A stretch of DNA of 64,000 nucleotides from Microlunatus sagamiharensis (lineage in GTDB: Bacteria > Actinomycetota > Actinomycetes > Propionibacteriales > Propionibacteriaceae), in NCBI RefSeq assembly GCF_900105785.1, contig NZ_LT629799.1, forward strand, positions 2,852,001 through 2,916,000. The letters run 5' to 3'. Positions 58,652-64,000 of the stretch are shown piece after piece. Position numbers and translations under genes: made by a program. The notes below the pieces were generated by a model that was not told where the DNA came from, ran no database searches, and saw nothing but the letters and a program-made list of their open reading frames with translations. How positions within the stretch are numbered: the first letter of the stretch is position 1; every line of letters begins with the position of its first letter.

Positions 58652-58681
58652 TTTCTAGGCGAACGGACAAGTCGTGCACAA
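58652..58681 (-). promoter_or_regulatory. Probable promoter of the opp operon
   Basis: On the minus strand TTGTGC (58681-58676), an 18-base spacer and TAGAAA (58657-58652), about 85 bases before the oppA start. The rest of 58567-58819 is relatively AT-rich and contains no gene. Confidence 0.45.
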
Positions 58682-58819
58682 GCCAGGGGCATGAACGGCG
58701 TGGATCAGCAACATGATTGTGACCTGACGTGAATGCTTCGACCGACTATGCACGCGCGCCCCAACGGCGACCGGAACACGGCTCTGACCAGGGCATTCGC
58801 CGGTCGCCCGGCACCGGTC

Positions 58820-61296
<2,477 letters not shown>

Positions 61297-61300
<4 letters not shown>

Positions 61301-61392
61301 GCCTGCACCGCGGCGACCGGCGCCGGCCCGCGGAGCCCCTCGCCGACGGCTCGGTCGTGGGAGGTGCTCGTCCGGGGGGCGGGGGTCGTCAT
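61297..61392 (-). CDS. Possible 31-codon leader peptide upstream of pepN
   Basis: ATG 61392 to TGA 61297, beginning MTTPAPRTSTSHDR and ending VAAVQA. It lies seven bases after CAGACT (61405-61400), the same spacing as other leaderless starts here, and its stop overlaps the pepN GTG by four bases. The composition is unremarkable and no homologue is recalled. It may couple translation into pepN, or be chance; the frame is not that of PepN. Confidence 0.35.
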
Positions 61393-61399
61393 GCCCGGC

Positions 61400-61405
61400 A
61401 GTCTG
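61400..61405 (-). promoter_or_regulatory. Possible -10 box upstream of the pepN leader
   Basis: CAGACT on the minus strand, seven bases before ATG 61392; the same hexamer and spacing precede the glycosylase gene at 17298. Confidence 0.35.
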
Positions 61406-61434
61406 CCCCGCACCACCGCCCCGGGCGTGGGCGG

Positions 61435-61935
61435 TCAGGTGTGCTGCTCGGCGCCGAGCGGCGACAGCAGCAGGCTGACCGACGCGCTGGCCGCCTCGCC
61501 ACGGCCCTCCGGACCGAGCCCGTCGGCAGAGCGCGCCTTCACCGAGACGCGGTCGAGGTCCACGCCGAGGGCGACGGCGAGGTTGGACCGCATGGCCTCC
61601 AGGTGGGGCCGGAGGCGCACCGTCCCGAGCACCACGAAGCTGTCGAGGGAGGAGACCATCCAGCCCCGTTCGCGGACCCGTGCGGCGAAGGCGACGACGA
61701 AGTCCAGGCTGCGGGCCTCCTCGGCGTCCGGGTCGTCCTCGGGGAAGTGCGTGCCGAGGTCCCCGTCCGCCATCGCCCCGGCGAGGGCGTCGACGACGGC
61801 GTGGCTGAGGACGTCGCCGTCGGAGTGGGTGTCGAAGCCCGCGGGCGCCGGCACCTCGACCCCGCCGAGCACCAGGCGCCGGCCCGGGACGAGCCGGTGG
61901 ATGTCCCAGCCGATGCCGGTGCGCAGGTCGCTCAT
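61435..61935 (-). CDS. ispF: 2-C-methyl-D-erythritol 2,4-cyclodiphosphate synthase
   Basis: Fifth step of the non-mevalonate isoprenoid pathway, 166 residues, homotrimer. The metal-binding DxH is in RTGIGWDIHRLVPGR, with the second histidine in HSDGDVLSHAVVDAL. GDLGTHFPEDDP and VKARSADGLGPEGRGEAASASVSLLL are the remaining family blocks (the usual TT-E-lG-F-G region is KARSADGLGPEGRGE here). It stands without ispD, which normally accompanies it, so ispD must lie elsewhere or beyond this window. TAGTCT lies seven bases before the ATG. Divergent from the Eis-like gene. Confidence 0.93.
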   Translation of the reverse strand: MSDLRTGIGWDIHRLVPGRRLVLGGVEVPAPAGFDTHSDGDVLSHAVVDALAGAMADGDLGTHFPEDDPDAEEARSLDFVVAFAARVRERGWMVSSLDSFVVLGTVRLRPHLEAMRSNLAVALGVDLDRVSVKARSADGLGPEGRGEAASASVSLLLSPLGAEQHT

Positions 61936-61942
61936 CCGCGAC

Positions 61943-61948
61943 AGACTA
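61943..61948 (-). promoter_or_regulatory. -10 box of a probable leaderless promoter (ispF)
   Basis: TAGTCT on the minus strand, seven bases before ATG 61935. Confidence 0.5.
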
Positions 61949-61989
61949 GGCAGCGGCCGCCCCGGGCCTCTGCAGGGCAGGATGGGGCG

Positions 61990-63189
61990 ATGACCACGAC
62001 GGTGCGGCGGCTCGGACCCGAGGCATCGGCCGCGTCGCAGCGGCTGGGCCACGAGGCGTTCGGCGTGCCGGCGTCCACCACGGGTCCGCCCGCGGAGCCG
62101 CGCTCGCTCGATCTGCCGGGCTGGCACTGGTGGGGCGTCACCGAGGGCGACCGGCTGCTGGCGCAGGCGGCCGACCGCGAGTTCGACGGGTGGTTCGGCG
62201 GCCGGGTGCTGCCCGTGGCCGGCATCGCCGGGGTCACCGTCGCCGCCGAGGCCCGCGGCCGGGGCGTGCTCGGTCCGGTGCTGCTCGCCCTGCTCGAGGG
62301 GGCGCGCGAGCGGGGCGCCGTGGTGTCCACCATGTTCCCCAGCGCGCCCGGCATCTACCGCCGCACCGGCTACGAGTCCATCGCCGGCGTCCGCGTCGTC
62401 GACGTCCCCAGCGCCTCGCTCGCCGGCCTGCGACCCGGGGGCGAGGTGACCCTGCGCCGGGCCGAGCCGGTCGACGCCGAGCGCGTCCGGAGGCTCTACG
62501 ACGCCTGGGCCGCCGGCGTCGACGGCGCGCTGACGCGGCGCGGCGTCTCCTTCACCACGACCGACGAGGAGCTCGTGGGCGGGCCGACCGGGGTCACCCT
62601 GGCCGAGGCCCCCGACGGCCGGCTGCTCGGCTACGCCTCCTGGCTGCGCGGCCGCGGCGACGGCAGCGGTCCCGAGCTCGTCGTGGACGACCTGCTCGCG
62701 ACGGAGGTCGACGCGTACGCCGCCCTGCTCGGCATGCTCGGCAGCTTCGCCAGCGTGGCGTCGACCGTGCGGCTGCGCACGACCGCCGACGACCTCGTCC
62801 GCGTGCTCCTCGGATCCCTGGCCTGGACGACGGTGCAGGACGAGCTCTACATGCTCAAGGTGCTCGACGTGGAGGCCGCCTTCACCGGCGCGGCCTGCTC
62901 GCCGGCCCTGACCGCCGCGCTCGGCTTCCACCTGAGCGGTGACGTGCTCCCCGGCCTCGACGGGGCGTACGCGGTCACGGCGTCGGGCGGCCTGGTGCAC
63001 TGCGAGCGGGCCGTCGTGACCGGCGACCGGACGCTCTCGCCGCGCGGGCTCGCCCTGCTCGTCACCGGCGCGCGGCCCTGCCGTGACCTGCGCGCCCTCG
63101 GCCTCCTCGTCGGCGGTGACCGGGCCGAGGACGCGACCTGGGACGCGCTGGTCGCCGGTCGCGTGCGCGGGGTCCTGGACCACTTCTGA
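61990..63189 (+). CDS. Eis-like GNAT family N-acetyltransferase
   Basis: A 399-residue protein with the three-part layout of Eis. The N-terminal GNAT domain (about 1-130) holds AGVTVAAEARGRGVLGPVLLALL (acetyl-CoA loop) and FPSAPGIYRRTGYESIAG. A second GNAT-like domain follows (about 150-285), and the last 110 residues form an SCP2-like region ending VRGVLDHF with the C-terminal carboxylate that acts as the base in Eis enzymes. Eis of M. tuberculosis acetylates aminoglycosides and proteins; this homologue's substrate is not known. Start ATG 61990 is the first after the divergent ispF promoter. Confidence 0.85.
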   Translation: MTTTVRRLGPEASAASQRLGHEAFGVPASTTGPPAEPRSLDLPGWHWWGVTEGDRLLAQAADREFDGWFGGRVLPVAGIAGVTVAAEARGRGVLGPVLLALLEGARERGAVVSTMFPSAPGIYRRTGYESIAGVRVVDVPSASLAGLRPGGEVTLRRAEPVDAERVRRLYDAWAAGVDGALTRRGVSFTTTDEELVGGPTGVTLAEAPDGRLLGYASWLRGRGDGSGPELVVDDLLATEVDAYAALLGMLGSFASVASTVRLRTTADDLVRVLLGSLAWTTVQDELYMLKVLDVEAAFTGAACSPALTAALGFHLSGDVLPGLDGAYAVTASGGLVHCERAVVTGDRTLSPRGLALLVTGARPCRDLRALGLLVGGDRAEDATWDALVAGRVRGVLDHF

Positions 63190-63219
63190 CGCGGACCCGG
63201 CCGAGGGACGAGGAGCGAG

Positions 63220-64000
63220 ATGAGCCAGAGCGCGGCAGTCGGCGACGGGCCCGTGGTCGGGGTGGGCCTGGCCGCGGTCGGCCGCCCGGCGTACATCACC
63301 CCGGGTCGTGACCGGGACCTCGGCCGCTCGCGCTCGGTCGAGGAGCTGGAGGCCGACGCCCGCTCCGTGCTCGACGCCGCGTACGCCGCCGGGGTCCGCT
63401 ACGTCGACGCCGCCCGCTCCTACGGGCTCGCCGAGCGGTTCCTCGGCGGCTGGCTCTCGACCCGGGCGGACCGACTGGGGTCGGCCGACGTCACCGTCGC
63501 CTCGAAGTGGGGCTACGCCTACGTCGGCGGGTGGCGCCTCGACGCCGAGGTGCATGAGGTCAAGGACCACTCGCTCGACGCCTTCGAGCGCCAGGTGGAG
63601 GAGACGCGGGCGGCGTTGGGCCGGCTGCCGGACGTCTACCAGGTCCACTCCCTCACCCCGGACAGCCCGGCGCTGACCGACGCCGCCCTGCACCGCCGGC
63701 TGGCCGGCCTGCGCGACGGCGGGACGGCGGTCGGCTTCTCGACCTCCGGGCCACGGCAGGCCGACGTGGTGCGCCGCGCGCTCACCCTCGAGGTCGGCGG
63801 CGCCCGTCTCTTCGCCGTCGTGCAGTCGACCTGGAACGTCCTCGAGCCCTCCGCCGGACCGGCGCTGGCCGAGGCCCGGCGCGCCGGCCTGCGGGTGGTG
63901 GTCAAGGAGGCGGTGGCCAACGGCCGCCTCGTCGGGGTGGAGGCCGACCCCGCGCCGGGCGTCGCCGCCGTGCTGCGCCTCGCCGGCCAGCTGGGCGTCA
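63220..64000 (+). CDS. Aldo/keto reductase family protein (3' end outside window)
   Basis: The first 260 residues of a TIM-barrel aldo/keto reductase; the frame is open at the right edge. VDAARSYGLAERFLGGWL corresponds to the D-x-A-x-x-Y-G segment with catalytic Asp and Tyr. VASKWGYAYVGGW carries the catalytic lysine, and YQVHSLTPDSP the histidine. VGFSTSGPRQADVV and VQSTWNVLEPSAGPALAEA continue the barrel, and VVVKEAVANGRLVG leads toward the NADPH-binding end, which is missing. Substrate unknown. GAGGAG lies four bases before ATG; 30 bases after the Eis-like gene, so probably an operon. Confidence 0.85.
   Translation, partial: MSQSAAVGDGPVVGVGLAAVGRPAYITPGRDRDLGRSRSVEELEADARSVLDAAYAAGVRYVDAARSYGLAERFLGGWLSTRADRLGSADVTVASKWGYAYVGGWRLDAEVHEVKDHSLDAFERQVEETRAALGRLPDVYQVHSLTPDSPALTDAALHRRLAGLRDGGTAVGFSTSGPRQADVVRRALTLEVGGARLFAVVQSTWNVLEPSAGPALAEARRAGLRVVVKEAVANGRLVGVEADPAPGVAAVLRLAGQLGV

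Overview
This window comes from a very GC-rich actinobacterium. The bacterial class A RNase P RNA, mshB (mycothiol synthesis, an actinobacterial hallmark), the paired dapC-fdxA and dapE-dapD genes, the actinobacterial glgC/glgA(glgM) divergon and the rseA-sigE-htrA-tatB stress locus all point to this group. From memory, the right half follows the order of Mycobacterium tuberculosis Rv1170-Rv1239 loosely (mshB, fdxC, dapC, dapD/dapE, LOG protein, DivIVA-like protein, tagA, DUF3117, glgA/glgC, O-methyltransferase, sigE-rseA-htrA-tatB, mrp, MgtE-N/DUF1003, corA). The genus cannot be fixed by eye; a member of the Nocardioidaceae/Propionibacteriaceae type is a guess. I see no prophage, insertion sequence, CRISPR array or tRNA, so this is mostly conserved chromosomal backbone.

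Layout. 1-8.4 kb: end of nadE, a DUF2510 membrane protein, a transglutaminase-like/YtxH pair, a SRPBCC protein, a complete sulfate ABC transporter operon (binding protein, cysT, cysW, cysA) and a DUF2332 protein. 8.4-13.7 kb: catalase, a 57-residue protein, methionine aminopeptidase, an alpha/beta hydrolase, rnpB and aroQ. 13.7-20.4 kb: a small membrane-protein gene apparently broken by an 8-bp tandem duplication, a three-gene unit (enterochelin-esterase-like protein, second esterase, ATP-grasp ligase), an Fpg/Nei glycosylase, an M15 peptidase and a lipoprotein. 20.4-33.8 kb: RNB exoribonuclease, zinc-ribbon coiled-coil protein, histidine phosphatase, Xaa-Pro aminopeptidase, CorA, stress membrane protein, PBP4-type carboxypeptidase, double-VOC protein, MgtE-N/CBS regulator, DUF1003 protein, Mrp and a Tat-exported cyclase-family protein. 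33.8-40.4 kb: tatB-htrA-rseA/rseB-sigE, dapA, a biotinyl carrier, an O-methyltransferase and a cysteine-rich DUF1540 protein. 40.4-52.7 kb: glycogen genes, DNA repair (tagA), lysine/DAP genes (dapE, dapD, dapC), ferredoxin, acetyltransferase and mshB. 52.7-64 kb: a five-gene oligopeptide ABC transporter, pepN, ispF, an Eis-like acetyltransferase and a truncated aldo/keto reductase.

How the genes work together: the cell-envelope theme is strong. DAP/lysine synthesis (dapA, dapC, dapD, dapE), wall peptidases (M15, PBP4), a lysozyme-like membrane protein coupled to dapD and the SigE envelope-stress cassette occur within about 32 kb. Sulfate import feeds cysteine and mycothiol (mshB).

Most informative sequence-level observations: (i) about twenty genes start exactly six or seven bases after a TANNNT-like -10 box without a Shine-Dalgarno, which suggests leaderless transcripts and helps correct starts such as mshB; (ii) a well-formed ECF-type promoter (GGGAAC-N17-CGTT) lies upstream of sigE; (iii) the anti-sigma gene seems to be an RseA-RseB fusion; (iv) the ATP-grasp/two-esterase operon has no pathway assignment I can recall; (v) a dispersed palindrome-like repeat with core CCTTCGACARGCTCAGG lies in two intergenic clusters, with a variant inside the 3' end of cysA.
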